Of a stretch of DNA of 64,000 nucleotides, positions 54,213 through 64,000 are shown piece after piece. A model generated the notes under the pieces. It was given only the letters and a program-made list of their open reading frames with translations, was not told the DNA's origin and searched no databases. The position numbers were made by a program, and so were the translations under genes. This DNA is from Carettochelys insculpta (taxonomy: Eukaryota; Chordata; Testudines; Carettochelyidae), in the NCBI RefSeq assembly GCF_033958435.1, contig NC_134161.1, positions 1,674,001-1,738,000 of the forward strand, in the 5' to 3' direction. Position 1 is the stretch's first letter. Each line of letters starts with the position of its first letter.

Positions 54213-55877
54213 CGATGCAGCTTTTGGTTGTTTAGAGAGGGCTTTGGGGAGCACTTTGGTTTTGTTTTGGTTATGTTGAGCCTGTAGGCGTGACACAGTG
54301 CAGCACGGCTGGGAGAGACCCTGTGGGTGCAGCTTGCAGCCATCTTGTGCAGTTCCAGCAATAACATTCATCCAAAACGCACACTTCCACAGCGCTGCCT
54401 CACGGGCCCTAGGCTGAGGAGAAAGCAGGAAAGTCCATTGCTTTCATTTCTCTGTGCACACCAGGCGTGCTCTCGGCCGCCTGTGGCTCGTGGCTGCAGA
54501 ACCCTCCTCTCGGGCTCCTGGCTGGAAGCTCTTCCTCGGCGATGTCCTTGCAATGCGATCAGCTCCTGCACTGGAGGAGTGGATCTCAAATCCCCCCGCC
54601 CACTGGCACCGCGTGGGGACGCTAGCGGTGCAGCCAGCCCGCCTGTTCCTCTCCTCTGCAGAGGAGGTCAGACCGTCTCTGAGGACGACACAGGTCTTGT
54701 CTCAGAAGCTGTGTGGGAACTAGCCCGCTGTGGTTTGTCTGATAGCACAGCGGGCCAGGGAACGCTGCAGGAGAGGACGTGCAGCTGCAATTGACTGTGA
54801 GCAGCCAGGCCTTTGTTAGTTCCTTGCCAGTTCCCTGCGGTGGGGCACTGATGTCCTGTGTAATGTCATAGCAGTTAGATGCTGTCACAGCCACTTGCTG
54901 TATAATACCCCCATCTGCCTCTGCATGGAAAACAGACACCAGATGGGCAGGGTGGCCCTGTAGGGCTTGCCGGGCAGCTAGGGTAGGGCAGTGGCTGTCC
55001 CCGGTCAGCTGGCAGGTGCCCTGATTTCCTAGGCTGCGTTCAGGGTGTGAGAGGGAGTTCAGCATTGCCAGCCTCTGTGCTGGCCCGAGGCAGGGGGCAA
55101 ATTTCAGCCCAACACTTCCCAAAGTCTGGTGCCCTAACCAACCTTCTGAGCCCCCTGGCAGATGGCCCAGTCCTGTCATCTTCCCTGGTGACTTACGTGT
55201 TGCAAGGGGCAAGTTCACTGGTCAGGTTTCCTCGTAAGGGTCCCAGCACTTGCCAGGCAGATGCACAAACTCAAAGTCAGAGAAAACGAGGGGAGGGAAA
55301 TCAGGTTACGTTAAAAGGGGGCTGAAAATGACATCGTGGCAGTGCAGATCTGATCCGTTCCAGGGAGAGAAGGACCCATATGACCCAGCCCAGGTCTTCT
55401 GCCCTGGGCTGCCAGAGGAGTGAGTGCATGAGCAGAAGGAAGGGTCGCTTGGGATCCAGGATTTCAGGACACATTCTTTTGTTTTCCTCCAGCGTGCCTG
55501 GGAAGGGGAGCACCTCCTGTCCTGCCGAGTGAATGCATGTGGTGTACCTCAGCCCCGTATCTTCATCCAAGCTGTAGCAGGCAGTAAAATGTTCTTATTT
55601 TCTTGGTGACATTCCACAGATTCCAGCAGGCAGACAAGCAAACCTCTCAGCCCGCCCCTGAGTGTTAGCTGTACACCATGAGTTTCCGTGTTCAGTGTCT
55701 GTAATGTGCAGTCAGTATCCAAAACCAGTAAAAATCGTAAACGTAGAAACCGGCAAAATCTTGAATGTTGTAAATTAAACCAGCTGTCGTGTTTTCATTT
55801 TCAATGGGCAAACCTTGCTGCTGTGATAAAGGACTGTTGTATTCCGTGTTGTGATCCAGAATCTAAGGGGGGAAAGG

Positions 55878-55883
55878 AATAAA
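55878..55883 (+). terminator. FXYD6: Probable FXYD6 polyadenylation signal AATAAA
   Basis: AATAAA inside 'ggaaaggaataaaatatcat'. As I recall it, a very similar AAAGGAATAAAATATC context ends mammalian FXYD6 mRNA. Cleavage would fall about 15-25 bases downstream. An ATTAAA near 55765 is an alternative. Confidence 0.6.
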
Positions 55884-55900
55884 ATATCATTTCTACCTTA

Positions 55901-57850
55901 GCGATTCTCCAGCTGCTTTATACCATAATGCTGGGATGCCTGGGGAGAGGCCCAAACCCTCCTTCCTGAACAGAAGGAAAGGCTGGTGGTTAGCAGACCC
56001 AGCTGGTAGGGAGGCGGGGCAAAGGCTGTCTTTTTCTTCTGTTTGTCCGGTACCTCGGACAGCCAGGTCCCAGACTGGGGCTTAGAAGTGCCATCACAGT
56101 ACAAATAATAAACACTGTTGCTCTTAACAACAATTTACAATCTCCGCTATTTCTCCCCAGGATGCAGGGCAGACATCCCCCGACCGAGCAGCCTGGGGAG
56201 TCATGGGAAAAGCGGTTTGGCCAGAACAGGGGCATCGGGCCCGTGAATGACAGCTCTCCCCCCCTGCCCCCTGGGAAATGCCGTTCCATGCTGAGCAGTG
56301 GAGTGCTTTGGGCTGTTTCCACAGACAAAGCCAAAGGTGGAAAGCCCAGAGCGTGCAAAGGTTTTGCTCAGAAGCCCCAAGTCATTTAGTCATCTAGGAG
56401 CCAAAGTATTTTGCAACTTTTCATTGTGGGTGGATCTGGAGTGTGGGACTCTGCTCTGGGAGCATCCAGGGTCCAGCATTACTGAGGAGCCTGTGGTGTT
56501 CTGGGGTTGGAGCACTCAGAAAAACGGTGCAGCAGGACTACAGCTGTTGCTGGACCAGAAAGCCAGGCCGTTGGCCGGGGTCCGAGCTCAGCGGCCTGGG
56601 TGAGGACTGGGGCTGAGCACTGCTGGATGGAAGTGGGGGCTGGGAGTGGAACCAGATGGCCAGGGCTAGGGCCTAGGAGCACACCCCAGTGGCCAGGAGC
56701 TGGGGCTGGGGTGCAGGCAGAGGGGCTGGCATTGACCTCCCTTGGTCTGGCAAACTCCCAGGTTTGAATCAGTCAGGTCCCCGGGGTGCTGTACCAGGAG
56801 GTCCAACCTGCATTTCAACTTGGGCCAAAGTTTGGCTTTTGTTCTTTATGGGTTGGAATTTCCCACGGGATGGCCATTCCGCTGTTCACCTTTCTTGGCC
56901 CACCCTGCGCAGCAAAGGGAAGGGAGCAGTTTCAGTTAAAATCCTAGCAGGTGTGTATGCAGAGGCAGCCCAGTCAGCTGAGGATGCCTGGGAATTGGGT
57001 GGGGTGCATATGGGCAGAGGTCCCAGCATGCTGCGGAGGGGACGGTTAGACAACCAGCATTAGCCATGGGTGCACCAGGGGGTGGCAGTCTGCAGCAGCG
57101 CTCTGTGCAGCTCCCAAGCTCATCTCTCACCAACAGCAGCTGGCCTGCTAAGAAGCCCAACCACCATGCCCTCGTCTCTGCCTTGGCTCTGAAAGATGCG
57201 GAGTCAACTCACCTCCAGTTACTCGTCTCCCCCAGCCCCGTCAAGGACTGGGATTAGGAGACAGCATTCCTAAGGGCCGAGGGCTGTTCCTGGCAGGAGG
57301 CGCAGAGGAGACAGCTGGGCATTTTGCTAGCACTTGGTGAGGACCATGGAAAGGGCTGTGTCTCTGCAGGATGGTTTGGTGGCAGGCTGGCCCCATCAGC
57401 TCCTGGTGGCCAGGACTGTACTGCTGCCACAGGGTGCTCAGACAGCACAGCGTGTCCGTGTCTGCTCTGGGAGGCTGGCTCAGCTGGTGCCAGGGCAGGA
57501 AGTGAGTTATTCCTCCCTGCTAGCAGCAGAGGCCAGGCCCTCCGCCCTCGGCCACGCGGTGTGTTTTAAGGCCAAGTTGTGAGTTCCCTGTGAGTCTTGC
57601 TCCTGTTCTTGGCCAAATCAAAATTCTAGCAGTAATATGTTGCTGGAACACGTGGCTTTGCAGGCGATTGACGAGCTCCTGAGCATCCCTCTGCCTCTGG
57701 GGTGGGGCAGCTCAGGACTCCATTGTCCCCCTAGGGACGCAGACAGCTCCAAGAGTTACCCCTTTTATCTGTTGAATAATGTCTTTTGTTGTTCCTTCCT
57801 TCCTCCTTCCCCACTTACCTCGGGGCTTGTGGCATCGTCCCCCAATGAAC
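55901..57850. other. Intergenic stretch after FXYD6
   Basis: Another AATAAA lies at 56106. A pyrimidine-rich acceptor-like 'tctccgctatttctccccag' ends at 56160 but no matching donor or family was recognised. Nothing else was identified. Confidence 0.4.
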
Positions 57851-58259
57851 CTAGTTTAAAGCCCTCCTCACTAGGTTTGCAAGCCTGCCCGCAAAGATGC
57901 TCTTTCCTCTCTTGGTGGGGTGGATCCATCTCTTCCTAGCAATCCTTGTTCCCCACACAGAATCCCCAAAACAGAACCCCATGGTCAAAGAAACCAAAGC
58001 CCCCTCCCCAACACTAGCTGCACAGCCACACATTTACTTCCACGATTCAACGATCTCTGCGTGGACCCCTTCCTTCAACAGGGAAGATGGACAATAGCAC
58101 CACATTCATGCCGTATTCCTTGATCTTCCCAGGTACGTAATCTGTGGTGATCTGTTCAAGGTCGTTCTTTGCTGTGTTAGAACCAAACCAAACCCACATC
58201 CCTCGATCTACACCTAGTGAGCCTCCAGCTGTGTAGAGTCCTTTGCAGCCAGACACCAA
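57851..58259 (-). pseudogene. Retroelement-type SGNH/GDSL-esterase-like frame, fragment
   Basis: Two minus-strand frames are co-linear with an SGNH-hydrolase-like protein of the kind found in ORF1 of CR1-like elements. In 58259-58047 there are SLGVDRGMWVWFGSNTA (equivalent to the 'VHVGTND' block) and MNVVLLSIFPVEGRGPRR (equivalent to the 'SILPVRG' block). In 58033-57851 there is a C-terminal IHPTKRGKSIFAGRLANLV helix. The last catalytic block, normally D-G-I-H-L, reads R-W-I-H-P, so the Asp of the Asp-His pair is lost. A frame change separates the halves. The assignment to a retroelement is by motif order only. Confidence 0.55.
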
Positions 58260-59915
58260 ACTGTAGCCTGGGGATGACTAGGGACTGTCTGGCCCTAGGG
58301 CTTGGCATGTGCTAGTGTCGGCCAGGGAGACACCGTTCCTCCGTTTGTTCCTCCCAGTGCTCGGCTGTGCTTAGGGCCCGAGTGGCCAGTGCAGACATCT
58401 AGCTGCCTGTGCTCAGTGGTGGGGGCCCCAGGGTCGGGCAGGCTTGGTTAGCGCTGGTGGGTCCTCACTCCATGGCAGGCAATAAAACCAGCTTGGGGCT
58501 AGGAGGAGGGAATCCTCTCCAGTCTCCTGTGAGTGGCCCATCGTGTACAGCGAGCAGGCATGTAAACAAGAACCAGAGACGTTCGCGGAGGGGCAGGTGG
58601 GGGAGTGTGGGGTGAAGCTGTACAATAAGACCCCGAGCTCAGTACAACGCAGTTCCCTCTTGCACCGACGCGTGCCCCCAGCTGCGATGCAGCCGCATCA
58701 CGAAGTGAAATGGGCGCGCGGCAGGGCGGGGGTGTGCATCTAGACGCGGGGGAGAGACATGGTTTGAAATGAGAGTGGAAACCAGAGTGCGCTTGAAGCA
58801 GTGCTGCTGCAGGGGGGGACAGTCCTACACCTGGAGGGTAGGGAGCTGGGCCAGAGGAGGGCGGGGGCTACACGGGCAGAACAGTGAGACATAGGTGGGA
58901 AAAATACAAGGCACTTGGGACAGCCCCTTCCATGCCTTATCCGGGCGTCCCCCCAGAGGAAAGCCCAGAGCTCACTGCTGCCTGGTTCTCTGTGCGGGGA
59001 GCTGCGAGGACCTGCCGCAGCCAGTGTTTGGCACCATGTGGAGCACAACCGTGCGGCTCCCCCACCTCCTCATCCATTGGCCAAAGCTGGTAGCCGCCCA
59101 GGGGCTCGAGGATGCTCCAGGATGGGCCATGTGCTCTCTGTGAGGTGTCTCAGGCATCACGGGCTGCCAGCTGCCGTGTAAACCTGCTCCCAGCTAACGC
59201 TGTAGTGTAGCCAGCCTCTCTGCCATTCACGCGCTCTCCCTGGGCTATGGGAGGCTGACAATGCATGTCCCCCTGCCAGCCCCCGTGCCCTTGGCATGTT
59301 GTACCCAGCTCCTTCTCACTGGAGAGCCCCAGACAACCAGCCCCTGTATTCCCTAGGAGCAGCTCTCGCCAGGTACGGTTCCACCAGAGCCAGCCACTCC
59401 TGCGTCCCACACAGCCCTCGAGCGCCGCTCCAGAACAAAGACATTCCCTGAACTGCCATTCAGAGGAATGCCGGTGAGTGACGGGACCAAGCGTCACACA
59501 CAAACCAACCCACAGCGCGTTCTAACGCCTAAACAGTGCTAGCAAGGGTCTGCGGGAGAACGTCTCACCCAAAGCTCTCTTCCACCATTCCCTGCCAAGC
59601 CAGGCTGAAATCCCCTCAGGGCACGAAACTCCCGCTCCGGCCATTTGCTTCCTGGCGAAGGGCCCCAGTCTGTGTCTTTGTGCCCCTAAAATCACCAGAA
59701 GAAGCTTTGGGGTTCACCTAAAGATAGGGTCCCTCTGCTTCCTGGTCTTTTCCTTCTCAAGCCTTTGCCAGCTCTTCCTTAGCATCTCACTAGCCCCCTC
59801 TTGCAGGACAAACAATACACCAGAGTCTGCCTGGAGAGAGGTGTCTCTTCCGGCTAGAGGGGGTTGTCTCAAGACATGCCTGTCCTGTTTTTCGTTACTG
59901 CCTTGAGAAGGTGCT
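58260..59915. other. Intergenic stretch, nothing recognised
   Basis: No exon with family features, no RNA gene and no clear repeat boundaries. Confidence 0.35.
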
Positions 59916-59919
59916 GTTG

Positions 59920-60515
59920 CTGTGTCGTCATCATCATCAACAACCGTGGGCTCAGTGCCCGTTGGTGTCTAATGCCTCCCTCACTATATCCTTCCATCTT
60001 GCCCTGTCCAGCGCGGAGTGGCTTAGTTTCTGTAGACTAGCTCCGCACCAATCTACTACATCATCTATCCATCCTCTGTGGGGTCTGCCTCTCCTATTCG
60101 GGCCGTCCATTATGCTGAATATCACAGTCTTGATTGTTCGTTCATTGTTCATTCTGCAGATATGCCCAGATAGCTGTAATTTGTGCTGTATAACCTCCTG
60201 CAGTATGTTCGCTTTCGGCTGTATCTTCCTATGTAACTTCTCTGCATCCATCCGGTTCTCAGGATCTTGCTTTAACAACTCCTCTCCAACACCAATATTC
60301 TTCTCTTCGAATCTTTTGTTATCACCCATGTCTCACATCCGTATAACATGCTGCTGAATAGACACGTTTTCAAGCCACCCAGCTTCGTTCCTCAGCTAAT
60401 CGCTTTGCTTTTCCAGATCTTCTCTATCGCCTTCAAACTCGCTCTTGCTTTCGCTATTCAAGTCGCTATTTCCTTCTCACAGTCTAGCTCATATGTCCTG
60501 TTGCTCATGTTTAAC
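59920..60515 (-). pseudogene. 3' end of a non-LTR retrotransposon (RTE-like), reverse orientation
   Basis: On the minus strand the fragment reads IWKSKAIS, then MLYGCETWVIT near 60340, then LSGHICRMNN near 60160 and NRRGRPHRGWIDDVVDW near 60080. It ends with a LDTNGH-like C-terminus and a (TGA)n tail at about 59925. It is the same family as 9690-10205 and extends a little further 5'. Stops and frame changes show decay. The element is truncated at its 5' end. Confidence 0.78.
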
Positions 60516-60519
60516 CACA

Positions 60520-63010
60520 TCTCCATGCCTGCACCGTGGAGGGGTTATAATCATGGGTGCAACACAGGCTGTTGCTAGACACATGACAGGAAGTTTGTGG
60601 GTGAGGCCAGGAGATCCCTGCAACCTGTTATGCCCAAGACACTGTGCCAGTTGGCTTCCACAGGTTCTAGTCACACTGCTTTAGCTAAAGCTCCCTGTGC
60701 CGGTCCAATTCTGGCAGCATCCTGCTGGGGCTGAGGGAAGTGTTTTGTTCACCAATTCACAAATTTCCGTCCTTCCTCCCCGCTCTCCTTTTATCAGCGC
60801 AAGCTCCTGAGGGTCGTCCGCCCAGTGTGAACTACAGCCAGAGGCTGATGCAAGCCACAGAAGCCTGTCTCAGATTCCCAGTCCCCTGACATCTGGGTGT
60901 GATTTGAGCCTGTCTCCAGCTAATAATCTGAATTTCAGGGGCAAGACCTTGGTCTGTTTTAGAGAGACAAACAAGAGAGCTGGTGTCCGTAAATAGCCCG
61001 TAAATGTGCGCTTAGGTGCTGTGCTGTTCAACACCTGGCATAACTCCTCAGACAGGCAGACAGAGGCACGCTGCCCACCCAGTCTCTCATTACAACCTTT
61101 GCTTCCTGCTTATGCAAGACTAGTCCTAAGGACGAGCCCTTTGATACCTTAGAGGCCGACATTCTGAAACCCCAGCAGGGCCCCAGGGCCAGGGTTTGAG
61201 TGCAGCACCCTGCTGATGAGACCGGCAGAGCTGGCCTGGCTGGCACCTACCAGACTCCTCAGCTCGCTAGGTTCTTACATCGCTGCCCACCACCGTGGGG
61301 TCCGAGTGCGTTCCTGGTGCGCCCTGCGAACCTGATGTGGAGAGAACTCCCTGGGGCAGGTTCCCTTCTGCAAGCACAGTAACAGTCATCTGCTGACTTG
61401 CTGGTCACTGATTGCCAGGACAGAACAAAGGGCTCTGAACAGACCGCCCAGCAGTTAGCCTCTGCCTCTGGCTGCTGGAGATGGTGGAGTGGAGGTCGGC
61501 ACGAAGCAATTTGCATATCCAAGCTCCCTGGACATAACCAAGGGCAGGGGCTAATCTGGGTGCAGGGTGCTGCCTTTGCTCAGATGTGCGGTGATTGCAG
61601 CAGGACACCCGGGGCGGGGAGGGTGTTCGAAGCTCTGAAACGCCTGTAACTGAACAAAACATTACGGTTGCTCTTCAGTTACACCAGAACATTGAGTGAG
61701 TCCAGCTCCGACCTGTCCGTGGGCAGACCAACGGTGCAGCCTTCCCTTTGTTTTGGAGCAGCGGCTGTTCAGCGCAGTTCTGTGCTGTGCTTTGGGCCTC
61801 TCTGGGAGGCGGTGGCGGATGGCTGCTGCTGCTGCCTGTTCTGAGCAAGGTGTGCGGCCAGCTGGTCGGCTGGTGGCACTGGTGTTCCAAAGGCGGAGAT
61901 TCGGTGGTCTCCCCTCCAGAGCGCTAGGGTGCTCTGAGCTCTGCCTGGCCTCAGTGGGACCCTTTTCCCCCCCAGGCAGCCAGAGTGGTGCTGGCAGGGC
62001 TCTCCCTTTGCATGTGCACACTGTGCCTGGGGCAACCCCCTCTGCAGCAGGCCCCACCCCTTCTGCTCCCTTTCCCGACCAGCCTGGCGAGGGATTACCT
62101 GGGGCAGCAGCAGAAGCAGGGGATCACTTCCCCTTGCCCCCCCACACTCGCTACTCGGCACCGCCCCCGGCCCACTGAGCCCCACTTCTCCGCCAGTGGC
62201 TGGGACCAGAGGCCCCTTCCTGCTGCTGCAGAGAAGGGGGCTCGGCGGTCCGGGAGGCTGTGGCAGAGCGGAGCAGGCTGCTGCTTGCACTGAGTGCGGG
62301 GGGGGGGGAGGCACAAGGGGAGGGGACATGACCCCCTTCTGCTGTCCCCACCACCCTGCCCCAGGTAATCCTCCCCGACTCCTGTCCATAGGATGGCTAT
62401 GGCGAGGGCAGCTGCCAGGGGGCTCCCAACCATGCAGGGTCTGGGGCAGCTCCCCCCCTTGTCCTATGGACGGGACGGCTCTTGGAGGTGGGGGAGGATT
62501 CCCCTTCCTCTCCTGCATTGCTACCCAGTAGCCAGCCAAGAGACACGCTCAAGTGACAAGAGCCAAGGGCTGGAGCCAGGGAACACCACAGCTCTGCCAC
62601 TGACTCACTGGGTGGCCTTGGCCAGGTCTCCTCGCAACTCTGCTCTTAAGTTCTGCTGTAACACAGGGAGAGTGACAGGGCCCAAGTGGCAGAGCTGGTG
62701 GGGGCTGGGTAGTAAGGTCTGCAAAGCACCCGGAGAATGAAAGTGCCCACGCTGGGTATTAACCTCCCCCTGCAGAGCTGAGATGCCGCTGTTGGCCTTT
62801 CAAGGGGATCCGAGTCTGGCTCTGCCCCGGGAGCTGCCTGGCTGCCTGCGTGAGCTGGTGAGAGCTGGTTGCAAGGGCTCTTTCTTTCCTATGCCCCCCA
62901 GGTGTCCAATGTTTCCAAGCCTGGGCCATGTGCCTCCCCTTGTGACTGGGCTAAACATTACACTAAGGCCGTTAATGGTTAATGATGTTTTTCCCCCCAT
63001 TAATGTACTT
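60520..63010. other. Intergenic stretch with an ancient SINE-like piece
   Basis: Around 62570-62760 the phrases 'cagctctgccactgactcac' and 'gggtggccttggccaggtct' match the core of MIR-like amniote SINEs. A run of about ten G lies at 62300. No coding exon was recognised. Confidence 0.45.
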
Positions 63011-63016
63011 TCCCAG

Positions 63017-63063
63017 CCAGACCGCAGCACCTGCTGGACGGCGCCTGGGGACGATGGCTGACG
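63017..63063 (+). CDS. Possible first coding exon of FXYD2 (Met-Ala-Asp, phase 1 donor)
   Basis: ATG at 63054 starts the codons ATG GCT GAC G and meets a donor GTAAGG at 63064. This gives a phase 1 exon end as in FXYD6 exon 1 and as known for FXYD2, whose short isoform-specific first exons end just before a glycine. An acceptor-like TTTCCCAG ends at 63016. FXYD2 lies directly downstream of FXYD6, same strand, in mammals. The downstream exon with the PFxYD motif is not in the last 940 bases, so the call rests on position, phase and three codons only. Confidence 0.3.
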
Positions 63064-64000
63064 GTAAGGGTCTGGCGGCTTCTGCTCCTGGGGAGCACAG
63101 CAAGTTGCCGCCTCGCCTGCCTCTCTGCAGCGGAGGGTGGGCTTTGCTGGCCGGGCAGGTGGAGTGCTCTGGGCTTGTGCAGGAAGCCAGAAGTGAGCGC
63201 TCCTTTGGCAGGGAGGCGCTCACAGACGTGGGGGCCTACCACCCCACTTCCACGGCTCAGGCAGTCGGAGGTGCTGAGCACCGGCTTGCAGGAGGCCAGG
63301 CTGTTCTCACCGCAGTCAGGCGCGGCCAGGCTGCAGCTGAGCAGAGACCAGCGACACGGGCCCAGACGGAGGCGGTGGCGGCGTGTGACCTGTCTGAGTG
63401 GAGAGCAGAAATCCCAGCCTGCGGCACTGTCGCATGCAGGCTGAGTTCTGCCCCGCCGGTGCGCCAAGCACGTGGGGATTGCCAGCTGGGTCAGATTGCA
63501 AGCCCTGGAGTCGGCGGTGTAACCCAACGCCACACCGAGCTGTGCAAATGCAGCTTCGGCGGGGGGGCGGAAGCCGTCAGTGCCAGACACCCCGGTGCCA
63601 TCCAAAGGGCGCAGGCTGAGTGGTGACTGCCCAGGGGAGCTGGTGATTGTTTTAGCACTTTCCTATTCGTGCCTCTTTTCTGTCTTACCCCCGCGCCCCG
63701 GCTCTGCTTAGCACAGGGGAGGCAGAGCAGCTCATTTGCTTTCTGCCTGCCCCGCAGGGTGAGAACTAATCCAAGTGGGGAGGCAGGTGAGCAGGAGAAT
63801 ATTGAGCGTGCCCCGGAGTAACTTTGCTCTGCCCAGGTTAACCGCTCCTTCCGCCTCCTAAACACGGTGCATTAGAGGTGGGCAAGGCTGGCACGTGCCC
63901 AGAGTTTAAGGGCTGTTTGGATCCACCCGGCAAGTTTGCCTCTAGAAACCAACCCCACCCCCACCCCTGATCCCAGGGACCGGACTCCAGCCTGGCCTGA
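63064..64000. other. Last kilobase, no exon recognised
   Basis: If the FXYD2 exon is real this is the start of its first intron. It is GC-rich with some CpG and has no FXYD-like PFxYD or glycine-pair membrane exon. Confidence 0.4.

Larger units (their letters stand above)
52376..55900 (+). other. FXYD6: FXYD6 terminal exon, 3' untranslated region
   Basis: It starts after the acceptor CCTCCTCACAG at 52375. The first ~80 bases (acctgagg... gatgcttggacc... aaatgt... agcaacagg) resemble the beginning of the mammalian FXYD6 3' UTR as I remember it. No competing polyadenylation signal is evident before about 55770 (ATTAAA) and 55878 (AATAAA). The 88-bp minisatellite at 53.4-54.2 kb lies inside, if the exon is continuous. 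The far end is inferred, not proven. Confidence 0.6.

Noticed and set aside
56130..56390. Possible exon after the acceptor 'tctccgctatttctccccag' at 56160
   Set aside because: The frame has no FXYD motif, no membrane segment and no matching donor with support; it lies just after the FXYD6 polyadenylation signal.
1..64000. CRISPR arrays, tRNA/rRNA genes, bacterial operons or phage-like defence systems
   Set aside because: None seen. Tandem arrays here have no spacer structure, and the window is vertebrate nuclear DNA. The only tRNA-like word (ggttcgaat near 10031) lies inside a LINE frame.

Overview
This is nuclear DNA from a vertebrate, most likely a turtle (Testudines). The evidence is a spliced vertebrate gene with GT-AG introns and a CpG-island promoter. 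The repeats also fit: truncated CR1 LINEs with the turtle/archosaur-style 3' tail, PIF/Harbinger elements with about 15-20 bp terminal inverted repeats, hAT and Tigger/mariner-like MITEs, and palindromic fold-back elements. There is no bacterial gene organisation; nearly all long open frames are chance frames in GC-rich or tandemly repeated DNA. A crocodilian source is less likely but not excluded.

One protein-coding gene is clear: FXYD6 (phosphohippolin, a single-span regulator of Na,K-ATPase) on the + strand. Its CpG-island promoter and untranslated exon 1 lie near 28.0-28.4 kb. Six coding exons lie at 44530-44587, 47767-47805, 48850-48924, 49721-49757, 50650-50699 and 50841-50869. They splice in phase into a 95-residue protein with a signal peptide, a PFNYD motif, one membrane span and a basic cysteine-containing tail. 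The 3' untranslated region resumes in a terminal exon from 52376 and probably ends at an AATAAA near 55878. A short exon-like piece at 63017-63063 (Met-Ala-Asp, phase 1 donor) may be the first coding exon of the next paralogue, FXYD2, which follows FXYD6 in mammals and is co-transcribed with it.

Layout: 1-27 kb is gene-poor, with decayed transposons (CR1, RTE-like LINE, Tigger MITE, and two Harbinger elements at 16.7-18.1 kb and 19.6-23.5 kb, the larger with transposase and Myb-like reading frames). A CR1 copy at 26.9-27.8 kb abuts the promoter. Intron 1 (16.1 kb) holds a palindromic fold-back element, a full CR1 3' fragment and a 93-bp GC-box minisatellite. Intron 2 holds a Ty3/gypsy pol fragment split by a hAT MITE. 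Intron 3 is about 88% GT/GA low-complexity array. The presumed 3' UTR contains a nine-copy, 88-bp minisatellite. From 56 to 64 kb there are a fragment of a retroelement SGNH-esterase frame, a second RTE-like LINE in inverted orientation to the first, and the FXYD2 exon candidate.

No undescribed multi-gene system is visible. The points most worth checking are the UG-rich array that fills intron 3, the repeat-laden 3' UTR with a possible extra exon, the E-box/X-box pair beside exon 1, the nested transposons in intron 2, and the inverted LINE pair that brackets the gene.
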